Origin: Qipengyuania gelatinilytica
GTDB taxonomy: Bacteria; Pseudomonadota; Alphaproteobacteria; Sphingomonadales; Sphingomonadaceae
Direction of reading: 5' to 3'
Assembly (NCBI RefSeq): GCF_019711315.1
Contig: NZ_CP081294.1
Coordinates: 1,612,001-1,676,000 of the forward strand
Length of the DNA stretch: 64,000 bases
Shown one piece after another: positions 1 through 6,118 of this stretch (the first letter of the stretch is position 1; each line of letters opens with the position of its first letter). The notes beneath the pieces are model-generated. The model made no database searches. It was not told where the DNA came from and saw only the letters and a list, made by a program, of their open reading frames with translations. The position numbers and the translations under genes were made by a program.

Positions 1-521
1 CTCGCGCCAGAGCGGCGTTCTTCCAACAGCATGGCCAATTTCAATTTCGCCAATTTGCGGTTGGCGTGCTGGGATCGCTGTTCCTGTGCCGTTGCTACCA
101 AGCCAGTTGGCCGGTGTGTCGCACGCACCGCGCTATCAGTCTTGTTGACGTGCTGTCCTCCAGGACCGCTTGCTCGCATTGACTGAAAGTCAATGTCGCT
201 GTCGCGCAAGTCTGGCACGTCCTCTGCTATTGGCGCGAGCGCAACGCCGACGAACCAATTACGACGCTTGTGCCTGGGGCGAAACGGACTTTCGCCGACC
301 CACAGGATCGTTCCCGTTCGTTCCCTCACAAAGGCGAGTGCCCCGTCACCTGAAACGCGCATCAGGAGCGAGGCTGGAAGATCATCCTGAGCATCGAGCG
401 CCTCGCACATCACGCCGATCTTTGCAGCTTCGTCGGCAAAAGCCTCAGCCAGGCGTGCAACCACCCAACGACATTCCTCGGGTCCTTTCCCGGAGGTCAG
501 ATGTAGTATCGCTTCTGTCAT
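1..521 (-). CDS. prfH: Peptide chain release factor H (PrfH), C-terminus cut by window edge
   Basis: Translating the minus strand from the ATG at 521 gives a class-I release-factor-like protein. The catalytic GGQ motif sits in the context SGPGGQHVNKTDSAVRATH about two thirds along the visible part, followed by the usual basic stretch QEQRSQHANRKLAKLKLAML. The N-terminus (MTEAILHLTSGKGPEECRW) lacks the codon-recognition domain of RF1/RF2, as expected for PrfH. The ATG overlaps the stop of the upstream RtcB2 gene in an ATGA junction, so the two are probably translationally coupled. Family knowledge: PrfH releases the peptide from ribosomes whose 16S decoding centre has been cut, letting RtcB2 reseal the rRNA. 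The reading frame runs off the left edge. Confidence 0.9.
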   Translation of the reverse strand, partial: MTEAILHLTSGKGPEECRWVVARLAEAFADEAAKIGVMCEALDAQDDLPASLLMRVSGDGALAFVRERTGTILWVGESPFRPRHKRRNWFVGVALAPIAEDVPDLRDSDIDFQSMRASGPGGQHVNKTDSAVRATHRPTGLVATAQEQRSQHANRKLAKLKLAMLLEERRSGA

Positions 522-1627
522 GACGCCCTCGTCTTGTAGCTAAGCAGTGGGCGAAGGCGGGCAATCACCCGGACCAGGTCGGCGGCCTCCAGATCTGCAA
601 TGACACCGGCAATGTCCTTGTAGGCGTCCGGAGCTTCCTCAAAGATCAGGCGGCGATCCTCGCAGATAACATGGCTGGACAATTTCGTGCGCTGCAATTC
701 ACTGACACGATATCGGCGAGAGAGGCGCGCATGGGCATCCTTGCGGCTCCATTTGCGGCCCGCCCCATGCGCTAGCGAGCACAGGGCGTCTTCAGCGCGG
801 TCGGGCATAGGCTCAACCAGATAGCTGAAGTCTCCCCGCGATCCAGGTATGACGATCAGGCCGCAGTCCGCTGGGGCTGCCCCTTTTCGGTGCAACCAAC
901 CTTCGCGATGCCGGGTTACGCTGTTGTGCACGATGTCGAGCAAACAATTGCCTGTCATGCCAAGGGCATTGAGGAACCGTTCAGCGATAACCTTCCGGTT
1001 CACGACCGCCCATGCCACGGCCTGGTCATGGCGCTGCAAATAAGCCTCGGCATCCGCGGTCCTGATCTGGAGACCAGCCGTGCCGTGCCTGGCAACCTGC
1101 TCTTGCAGGATCGCCTGACCCAACCCGCGCGAGCCACTGTGAACCATCATCAGGACGCGATCATCCTTCATGCCAAGTTGGGCAAATCGATCAGGCGCGA
1201 CGACCTCCTCAATGCGCTGGAATTCGACGAAATGGTTTCCCCCGCCGATGGTGCCGAGAGCTGGACTGGCAAGTTCAGGCGGCAAACCGGCTTTCGCCAA
1301 AGCGTCTCCAGCCGATCCATCCCACGGCTCATCAAGACCATGCAGCTTGCGCTCGACCTTTCCGACCCGGAACTTCCGCACAGCCAGGCGGGTCTCCCAC
1401 AATGCCATGCCGCAGCCGATATCGCTCCCGACAAGGTGCGGCCAAATGCGCTTTTGAGACCAGAACGCAGCGCCCACGGCGATCCCGTTGCCCGCGTGAA
1501 GATCGGGCAGGCCAACAACACGGCCCATCCCTTCGAGACGGGAAGTGGCTTCGAGTTGATCAAGTGCCAAAGGATCGAAGCGGGCGGGATCGCGCGCGAT
1601 CAGCGTAAGCGAATTTTGCTCGTTCAT
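518..1627 (-). CDS. rtcB2: RtcB-family RNA ligase, PrfH-coupled type (RtcB2)
   Basis: A 369-aa RtcB-fold RNA ligase. The metal and nucleotide site signatures are visible: LPDLHAGNGIAVGAA, the cysteine motif GSDIGCGM, GGGNHFVEF, HSGSRGLG and, near the C-terminus, AHGAGRKWSR with the predicted guanylylated histidine. It is distinctly shorter than and divergent from the canonical RtcB at 4038-5264, matching the 'release factor H-coupled RctB' subfamily. The open frame extends 51 codons further upstream, but the ATG at 1627 forms a TCAT overlap with the stop of the preceding gene, so that start was chosen. The 3' end overlaps prfH by 4 bp. Inferred role: GTP-dependent resealing of cleaved 16S rRNA in stalled ribosomes. 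Confidence 0.9.
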   Translation of the reverse strand: MNEQNSLTLIARDPARFDPLALDQLEATSRLEGMGRVVGLPDLHAGNGIAVGAAFWSQKRIWPHLVGSDIGCGMALWETRLAVRKFRVGKVERKLHGLDEPWDGSAGDALAKAGLPPELASPALGTIGGGNHFVEFQRIEEVVAPDRFAQLGMKDDRVLMMVHSGSRGLGQAILQEQVARHGTAGLQIRTADAEAYLQRHDQAVAWAVVNRKVIAERFLNALGMTGNCLLDIVHNSVTRHREGWLHRKGAAPADCGLIVIPGSRGDFSYLVEPMPDRAEDALCSLAHGAGRKWSRKDAHARLSRRYRVSELQRTKLSSHVICEDRRLIFEEAPDAYKDIAGVIADLEAADLVRVIARLRPLLSYKTRAS

Positions 1628-2112
1628 GCTCGCCCTCCCGCTGACTTGCGATTTGCCGCCGGCAATCGCTTGGCCAGCAAGGCATGATCCTTTAGGATGC
1701 CATCGTCCGGATCGACGAAGAACTCGCGCTGCCTGAACCACATGCCGTGGGCGCCGAGAACCTCCCCTTCGAACATCCACTCGCCCTGCCGTCCGATGGA
1801 GATCCGGGTGAGAACGAAATCCTCAAGGTGTTCGAGAACGTGCATCTTGACCGTGCTCCCCGTATCGAGGCACTCACAAATCTCGCTGAAAACACTATCC
1901 CACGACTGCCCCCTGCGACTGCGCAGGAAACGAACCAATGGAGCAAGGTTCTCATTGAGCGACTTTGTGTAAGGCGCGCTTTCGACTCCGTGGCGCTTGT
2001 GCCCGATGTGCTTCAGCGTGCGATCCTCGGTCCTCTTCAGCTTTGGCGACGACGCATGGCTTGCACCCCAGCGCGGTCGCTCGACGATGACCTTGAACAT
2101 GTCAGAACGCAT
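1624..2112 (-). CDS. Conserved-looking protein of unknown function in the RNA-repair operon
   Basis: A 162-aa protein starting MRSDMFKVIVERPRWG; an internal ATG four codons later is an alternative start. It is basic in its first half (PKLKRTEDRTLKHIGHKRHG) and has an aromatic C-terminal part (GEWMFEGEVLGAHGMWFRQREFFVD). I do not recognise the family, and no catalytic motif is evident. It sits directly upstream of rtcB2 with a 4-bp overlap, so a role with RtcB2/PrfH on damaged ribosomes or RNA is plausible, and the basic N-terminus would suit RNA or ribosome binding. Its ribosome binding site GGAGG lies in a predicted hairpin (2119-2136), which hints at translational control. Confidence 0.8.
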   Translation of the reverse strand: MRSDMFKVIVERPRWGASHASSPKLKRTEDRTLKHIGHKRHGVESAPYTKSLNENLAPLVRFLRSRRGQSWDSVFSEICECLDTGSTVKMHVLEHLEDFVLTRISIGRQGEWMFEGEVLGAHGMWFRQREFFVDPDDGILKDHALLAKRLPAANRKSAGGRA

Positions 2113-2118
2113 GGTGGC

Positions 2119-2136
2119 CCTCCATAGCAATGGAGG
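2119..2136 (-). promoter_or_regulatory. Hairpin that sequesters the ribosome binding site
   Basis: On the minus strand CCTCCAT-TGCT-ATGGAGG forms a perfect 7-bp stem with a 4-nt loop. Its 3' arm contains the GGAGG that lies 6 nt before the ATG at 2112, so folding would hide the Shine-Dalgarno sequence of the 162-aa gene. A second perfect 8-bp stem (2180-2200, CGCAGCGT/ACGCTGCG) lies just upstream. No U-run follows either, so they do not look like terminators. Confidence 0.45.
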
Positions 2137-2208
2137 TCACCTTGCACTGTGCATGCAGAAGGTCCGGAATGGTGAGATACGCAGCGTTCGATACGCTGCG
2201 AACGAAGA

Positions 2209-2310
2209 TCAGGCGTGTTTGTCCGCCCGACAGGAAATTGCCCATGCAATATGTTCCTGAATATTATGGATCGGGAAATCGGTTGTGAGACGAACGATTA
2301 CTGCTCGCAT
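2209..2310 (-). CDS. Putative 33-aa small protein with strong ribosome binding site
   Basis: A short open frame starting MRAVIVRLTTDFPIHNIQEH and ending in RADKHA. It is preceded by GGAAAGGAG seven nucleotides before the ATG, one of the best Shine-Dalgarno sequences in this operon. It lies in the otherwise empty 460-bp space between rtcA and the 162-aa gene. It could be a genuine small protein or a leader peptide whose translation affects the two hairpins just downstream. There is no recognisable family, and coding status is uncertain because of the length. Confidence 0.4.
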   Translation of the reverse strand: MRAVIVRLTTDFPIHNIQEHIAWAISCRADKHA

Positions 2311-2408
2311 GATTTGCTCCTTTCCATTTTCAGAAACACGCGGGAATTGGCTGAGGCGGCCCGTTATAAGAAACGCCGGGACAAATCAACTCGTTTGGCG
2401 ATGCAGAT

Positions 2409-2591
2409 CTATTTGGAGACTGCTTCGTCCTGTTCGGTTTCAAACGCTCGCTTTCCCTTGCGCCTGAACAGCACCAGCGCCTGCGCACCATCCGGCCGGC
2501 GCGGCCTGGCAGCGATGGTGAGAAATGCACCGCATAGCGCGGCGCGATCATCGTCGGTCAGTTCGACAAGATCAGCAAACCTCTGCCAAAT
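2409..2591 (-). CDS. Possible short ORF in the +1 frame across the rtcA stop
   Basis: In the +1 frame relative to rtcA, an open frame of about 60 codons runs from within the last rtcA codons (from IWQRFADLVELTDDDRAAL) to a TAG at 2409. It has a protein-like composition rich in Asp, Ala, Arg and Leu. No ATG, GTG or TTG start exists in the frame; the only candidate is an ATT 7 nt after AAGGGAG. It may be a real small protein, a frameshifted former extension of rtcA, or chance. Low confidence. Confidence 0.2.
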   Translation of the reverse strand: MWQRFADLVELTDDDRAALCGAFLTIAARPRRPDGAQALVLFRRKGKRAFETEQDEAVSK

Positions 2592-3588
2592 TTGCTCCCT
2601 TGGCGGTTTCCGAGAAGCGAAAGCCCCTCCCCGAAAAGCGTTCGATCAGGTTCACTGCAGTGCGGGTGTGCTCACTGAGCTTGACCGTGGTGAACGCTCC
2701 ACGGCCCGCCATTGCGAACGGCAGCAGCAACTGGTCTTGGAGGTAAGGTCCGGCAAAGGCCTGCGACGCCAGATAGCCCGCCATCCGCTTGGCCGCTCTC
2801 TTTGCCAGGCGTTCCGCAGGTACGCCAAGCTTGCCGAAGCCAGACATGACTTCGGTGACATGGTCGAATTCGGCGTGCATGATAAGGGCATTCCCCGGGC
2901 CAAACTCGGCCGGGAGTTGCACGGGCGCAAAGGCCTCGTCCGGCCAATCGGCCAGCACCTTGCGAGCCGCCTTCAGTTCGCGGTCGGCGATGTCGAACGG
3001 GATCCCGGCGACCAATGCCTCTACCTTGCCAGTCTTGAAGTCGCCGCGATCAATGCATTCGATCGGGCGTAGCGGCACTGGGTCGACGCCCAAGACAATG
3101 CGCCCGCCGCCGCGCGGGTAGAAGCCGTGACGCTCGAGCGTGATGGAGAGCTTCGGCCCCATCCGCTCCAGCACCGGCAGCAACGTCTTTTGCAGGAACT
3201 CGAACGGCGGCGCGGCCATCGCATGGGTGCCGCCCTCGATCACCAGCCGCGACGGCGCATCGGCCAGCATCAACGGCACCAGAACGGTCTGGAGTACCAG
3301 CCCGGTCGAACCAGCTGTGCCGACCGCGAAATGGTATTCGCCCGGCGTCACGCTACCGGGCCGAAAGGTCAGTTCGCTGGCACCAACTGTCAGCCCGGAG
3401 CATTCCGCTGCACCGATAGCGCAGGCCGCTTCGAGCGCAGTGACATGCTGGCGCATCAGGCCGGGCTTTGCCCGCCCGCCGCGAATGTTCTGGATGGTGA
3501 AAGGCTCGCCGGTCAGCAGCGAAAGCGCTGCGGAATACCGCAGCACCTGCCCGCCGCCTTCACCTTCGGAGCCGTCGATTGTGATCAT
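2572..3588 (-). CDS. rtcA: RNA 3'-terminal phosphate cyclase
   Basis: A 338-aa protein with the full RtcA signature: the N-terminal DGSEGEGGGQVLRYS, the RGGRAKPGL motif, FYPRGGGRI in the middle and the C-terminal SEHTRTAV, whose His at about residue 307 is the predicted adenylylated residue. It converts RNA 3'-phosphate (or 2'-phosphate) ends to 2',3'-cyclic phosphates using ATP, producing ends usable by RtcB. The length equals that of the E. coli enzyme. The start ATG overlaps the stop of the upstream Cys-rich gene (ATGA). About 460 bp without a large gene follow before the next operon member. Confidence 0.95.
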   Translation of the reverse strand: MITIDGSEGEGGGQVLRYSAALSLLTGEPFTIQNIRGGRAKPGLMRQHVTALEAACAIGAAECSGLTVGASELTFRPGSVTPGEYHFAVGTAGSTGLVLQTVLVPLMLADAPSRLVIEGGTHAMAAPPFEFLQKTLLPVLERMGPKLSITLERHGFYPRGGGRIVLGVDPVPLRPIECIDRGDFKTGKVEALVAGIPFDIADRELKAARKVLADWPDEAFAPVQLPAEFGPGNALIMHAEFDHVTEVMSGFGKLGVPAERLAKRAAKRMAGYLASQAFAGPYLQDQLLLPFAMAGRGAFTTVKLSEHTRTAVNLIERFSGRGFRFSETAKGANLAEVC

Positions 3589-4007
3589 GTTGCAGTCTTT
3601 CGGAATTCGGTATTATCTGGGTCTGGAACGAAGATCAGCGGTGTCCAGCAATCGGATTGTTTGGTGCCAATCTCTGTGCCGCACTCGCGGCATTCGATAT
3701 TGGGACCGTCGCAGCCGTCCATTCCGCAACAGCCATTTGTGCGGCCACGCTTGCTGGTAACCTTCCCGGTCGCTTCGAAATCTGCCGGGTTGAGCCAATA
3801 CTGCGGCACAAATTCCAAAGCAGCCGGGTTGCTCGGGTCATGCGAACGCTGGAGCGGTTCGTAAGATTTGAAGCCGCTTCCCTCGGCGCAGACAGGCCGC
3901 TGATCGATGAAATCGGGTGTCTGAACGCCCGGATCTTTCAGCGATTGAACAATTACTTCACCGCTCAGCGCACGGCCACAACCGCGACAATGGAATTTGC
4001 CCCTCAT
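3585..4007 (-). CDS. Cys-rich, probably zinc-binding protein of unknown function
   Basis: A 140-aa protein between rtcB and rtcA, starting MRGKFHCRGCGRALSGE. It has a CxxC pair at residues 7-10, and a later cluster with CCGMDGCDGP followed by CRECGTE, so at least one zinc ribbon or knuckle is likely. I do not recognise the family. GGGAGG lies 5 nt before the ATG, and the 3' end overlaps rtcA by 4 bp. Its place inside the rtcB-rtcA pair suggests an RNA- or protein-binding accessory of the repair reaction, possibly filling the slot occupied by archease elsewhere, although it shows no archease sequence. Function is inference only. Confidence 0.8.
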   Translation of the reverse strand: MRGKFHCRGCGRALSGEVIVQSLKDPGVQTPDFIDQRPVCAEGSGFKSYEPLQRSHDPSNPAALEFVPQYWLNPADFEATGKVTSKRGRTNGCCGMDGCDGPNIECRECGTEIGTKQSDCWTPLIFVPDPDNTEFRKTAT

Positions 4008-4037
4008 GCGAACCTCCCAATGGCGGCATGAAGGGCG

Positions 4038-5264
4038 CTAACCCTTCACGCACACCACCTGTTTCAACGTATGGACGATCTCAACCAGATCGGCCTGGGC
4101 GGCCATCACGGCTTCGATCGGCTTGTAGGCCTTGGGCGTTTCATCGATCACGCCCTCGTCCTTGCGGCATTCGACACCGGCGGTATCGGCGATATGCTCG
4201 TCGAGCGATACCAGCTTCTTCGCCTGCGTCCGGGACATCACGCGCCCCGCGCCGTGCGAGCAGCTGTCGAAGCTCTCGGCATTGCCCAGCCCGCGTACGA
4301 TGAAGCTCTTCGCTCCCATCGATCCGGGGATGATCCCCATCGTACCCTTCGCCGCACGCACCGCACCCTTCCGGGTCACGAGCACGTTTTCGCCGAAGTG
4401 GTTTTCGCGCGTCACATAGTTGTGATGGCAGTTCACCGCTTCGCATTCGGCCTCGAAAGGCTTGGCGATCTGGCTGCGCAGCGCGTCAAGCACATGCGTC
4501 ATCATCACGCGCCGGTTAAGCGCCGCGAAGTCCTGCGCCCATTCGACCGCTTCGACATAATCGTCGAAATGATCGGTCCCTTCCGGGAAATAGGCGAGGT
4601 CCTGATCAGGCAGGTTGATATGCCACTTGCGCATGTCCTGCTTGGCCAGTTCGATGAAGAACGTGCCGATCGCGTTACCCACACCGCGCGAGCCCGAGTG
4701 GAGCATGACCCACACCCGCTGCTCGGTATCGAGGCACAGCTCGATAAAGTGGTTACCCGTACCGAGCGTCCCGAGGTGCATCAGGTTGTTGGTGTTCTTG
4801 AGCCGCGGGTACTTGGCGACGATTTGTCCGAACCGGGCAGCGAGGCTAGCCCAGGCATCGACCACGGCCGGAGGCGGATCGCCCCACGAACCCTTGTCAC
4901 GCTTGCCACGACCAACGCTGCGACCATGCGGCACCGCCGCCTCGATTGCGGAGCGGATCCCTGCAAGGTTATCCGGCAAATCGCTGGCCATGAGAGAGGT
5001 GCGCGCGGCCATCATGCCGCAGCCGATATCCACGCCGACCGCAGCCGGGATCACCGCGCCCTTGGTCGGGATCACCGATCCGACGGTCGCGCCGATCCCC
5101 ACATGCACGTCGGGCATGGCCGCAACATGCTTGAAGATGAACGGCATCTTCGCCGCCTTGGTCAGCTGCTCGCGCGCCTTGTCGTCAACGGGAACGCCGC
5201 GGGTCCACATCTTGATCGGCGACCCGCCTTCCACGTCCTGGTATTCATACGTCGTCTGGGTCAT
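4038..5264 (-). CDS. rtcB: tRNA-splicing/RNA-repair ligase RtcB
   Basis: A 408-aa canonical RtcB. Visible active-site motifs are PDVHVGIGATVGSVIPT, the metal-binding cysteine in GVDIGCGM (Cys82), GTGNHFIELC, HSGSRGVGN, CHHNYV and SHGAGRVMSR with the guanylylated His at about residue 337, matching the E. coli length and spacing. It joins 2',3'-cyclic-phosphate or 3'-phosphate ends to 5'-OH ends using GTP and Mn2+. The start is supported by GGAGG 6 nt upstream of the ATG. It is the first protein gene after the Y-RNA array and lies 30 bp before the Cys-rich gene. Confidence 0.96.
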   Translation of the reverse strand: MTQTTYEYQDVEGGSPIKMWTRGVPVDDKAREQLTKAAKMPFIFKHVAAMPDVHVGIGATVGSVIPTKGAVIPAAVGVDIGCGMMAARTSLMASDLPDNLAGIRSAIEAAVPHGRSVGRGKRDKGSWGDPPPAVVDAWASLAARFGQIVAKYPRLKNTNNLMHLGTLGTGNHFIELCLDTEQRVWVMLHSGSRGVGNAIGTFFIELAKQDMRKWHINLPDQDLAYFPEGTDHFDDYVEAVEWAQDFAALNRRVMMTHVLDALRSQIAKPFEAECEAVNCHHNYVTRENHFGENVLVTRKGAVRAAKGTMGIIPGSMGAKSFIVRGLGNAESFDSCSHGAGRVMSRTQAKKLVSLDEHIADTAGVECRKDEGVIDETPKAYKPIEAVMAAQADLVEIVHTLKQVVCVKG

Positions 5265-5314
5265 CGCGACCTCCTCATTCTATAGCGTGCTACCGCTTCG
5301 CAGCTTGAGCACAA

Positions 5315-5440
5315 GGTGCTGGCGACGAGTGTTGGCGAGACACCCTTTGCGATCTTGCGGATCGCTCAGGGGCGGAATCGAACCGCTCGGCCTTTCGGCC
5401 TTTACCGATGTAGTCCCAACCGGCATTCGCCAGCGCTGAA
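5315..5440 (-). ncRNA. Y-RNA-like RNA, module E
   Basis: The fifth and last module of the array, nearest rtcB. The 5' side carries GCTGGCGAATGCCGG then TTGGGACTACAT. The 3' side carries TGTCTCGCCAACACTCG then TCGCCAGC. The outer GCTGG/CCAGC and inner GGGAC/GTCTC helices can form. The core keeps a T-arm-like hairpin (GCGG-TTCGATT-CCGC) and a GGCC-GAAA-GGCC hairpin, but the D-arm part is replaced by a simple GCGATC hairpin, so this is the most reduced tRNA mimic of the five. Its 3' flank resembles that of module D, suggesting recent duplication. Confidence 0.75.
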
Positions 5441-5477
5441 GTATTGTTTGCGCTGTCGCTTCACTGCTTGAGCGCAG

Positions 5478-5612
5478 GGTGCTGGCGGCGAGTGATTGAT
5501 GAGACGTTTTACTGAGCTACTCCGGTTGCCCGGGGGCGGACTCGGACCGCCGGCCTCCTGCTTTCGCAGGCGCTCTACCCATGTAGTCCCACCGGCATCC
5601 GCCAGCGATTTG
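5478..5612 (-). ncRNA. Y-RNA-like RNA, module D
   Basis: The 5' side reads CGCTGGCGGATGCCGG then TGGGACTACAT; the 3' side reads CGTCTCATCAATCACTCG then CCGCCAGC. The outer GCTGGCGG/CCGCCAGC and inner GTGGGAC/GTCTCAT helices pair. The core has an anticodon-arm-like CCTGC-GAAA-GCAGG hairpin followed by a T-arm-like GGCGG-TCCGAGT-CCGCC hairpin and an AGCTCAGT D-arm remnant. The order (T arm before D arm) is permuted relative to a true tRNA, which rules out an ordinary tRNA gene. Ends are estimated from the helix. Confidence 0.75.
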
Positions 5613-5618
5613 TATTCA

Positions 5619-5773
5619 GGTTCACGGCGACGAGGGTTGGGCAAGACATTGCCCCAAAGGGGCGCCGCTCTGACCGCTAAGCTACAGGCCCGCATCTGGT
5701 GGACCTGGCGGGATTCGAACCCGCGCCTGCATCGTGACAGGATGTAGTCCTGACCCGGCATTCGCCGTGAATT
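5619..5773 (-). ncRNA. Y-RNA-like RNA, module C, with permuted tRNA-like core
   Basis: The outer helix TTCACGGCG/CGCCGTGAA encloses the conserved ATGCCGG and CCAACCCTCG strands. The inner helix CAGGAC/GTCTTG follows. Inside is an almost complete but circularly permuted tRNA. An anticodon-arm-like CCTGTCACGATGCAGG comes first, then a T arm (GCGGG-TTCGAAT-CCCGC), a 3' acceptor strand CAGGTCC followed by ACCA, a short linker, a 5' acceptor strand GGGCCTG and a D arm (TAGCTTAGCGGTCAGAGC). The seven-pair acceptor helix forms with one G-U. Bacterial YrlA Y RNAs are known to mimic tRNAs. Confidence 0.82.
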
Positions 5774-5950
5774 TGGAAAGGGTCGGGGCAACGAGTGTTG
5801 GTGAGACAATCAGCCCTTAAGCTACGTTCCAGCGGCGGGATTCGAACCCACATCTCCCCGCAGGATTGCTCCCATGGGGCGCTTTACTCGTCGGGCCTAT
5901 CATGTGGGAGATGTAGTCCCACCGGCATTTGCCCCGGCCCTTTCCAAAAT
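5771..5950 (-). ncRNA. Y-RNA-like RNA, module B
   Basis: This is the longest module (about 180 nt). Its outer helix is extended: ATTTTGGAAAGGGCCGGGGC at the 5' end pairs with GCCCCGACCCTTTCCAAAT at the 3' end. The conserved AATGCCGG and CCAACACTCG strands sit inside it. The inner helix GTGGGAC/GTCTCAC is perfectly paired with one G-U. The core has a T-arm-like GTGGG-TTCGAAT-CCCGC and a short D-arm-like AGC-TTAAGG-GCT, with extra hairpin sequence between the inner helix and the T arm. Its 3' end abuts the 5' end of module C, so processing between modules is implied. Confidence 0.8.
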
Positions 5951-5959
5951 CCATCTATT

Positions 5960-6113
5960 CAAAGGTCGCGGCGACGAGGGTTGGAAAAGACGTGCCCTTT
6001 CGGGCCAGTGCTCTACCAGGCTGAGCTACCGCCGGTCTTCCGGCAGGCGGGATTCGAACCCGCGACACCTGCATCCTGAATGTAGTCCTTCCCGGCATTC
6101 GCCGCGACCTTTG
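5960..6113 (-). ncRNA. Y-RNA-like RNA, module A, with permuted tRNA-like core
   Basis: It starts only a few bases after the rsr stop codon. The outer helix CAAAGGTCGCGGCG/CGCCGCGACCTTTG is fully complementary. The conserved AATGCCGG and CCAACCCTCG strands and the inner AAGGAC/GTCTTT helix follow. The core holds a T arm (GCGGG-TTCGAAT-CCCGC), acceptor strands CTGCCGG and CCGGCGG closed by an AAGA tetraloop, a D arm (TAGCTCAGCCTGGTAGAGC) and a GCCC-GAAA-GGGC hairpin. Family knowledge: Ro60-type proteins bind Y RNAs through the terminal helix, and bacterial YrlA RNAs carry a tRNA-like module. Position next to rsr supports the call. Confidence 0.85.
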
Positions 6114-6118
6114 ATGTT

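Noticed and set aside
1628-1780. N-terminal extension of RtcB2 to 1780
   Set aside because: The extra 51 residues overlap the end of the upstream gene and are Arg-rich without homology; the ATG at 1627 has the operon-typical 4-bp overlap.
4071-5285. 404-codon plus-strand frame opposite rtcB
   Set aside because: It is the shadow of the conserved rtcB gene; the translation is His/Arg/Asp-rich and featureless.
5495-6079. Open frames and apparent tRNA genes within the Y-RNA array
   Set aside because: The T arm precedes the D arm, so no standard cloverleaf forms; the open frames are unstructured and cross the RNA modules. A CRISPR array was also considered because of the repeats, but spacing and helices do not fit.
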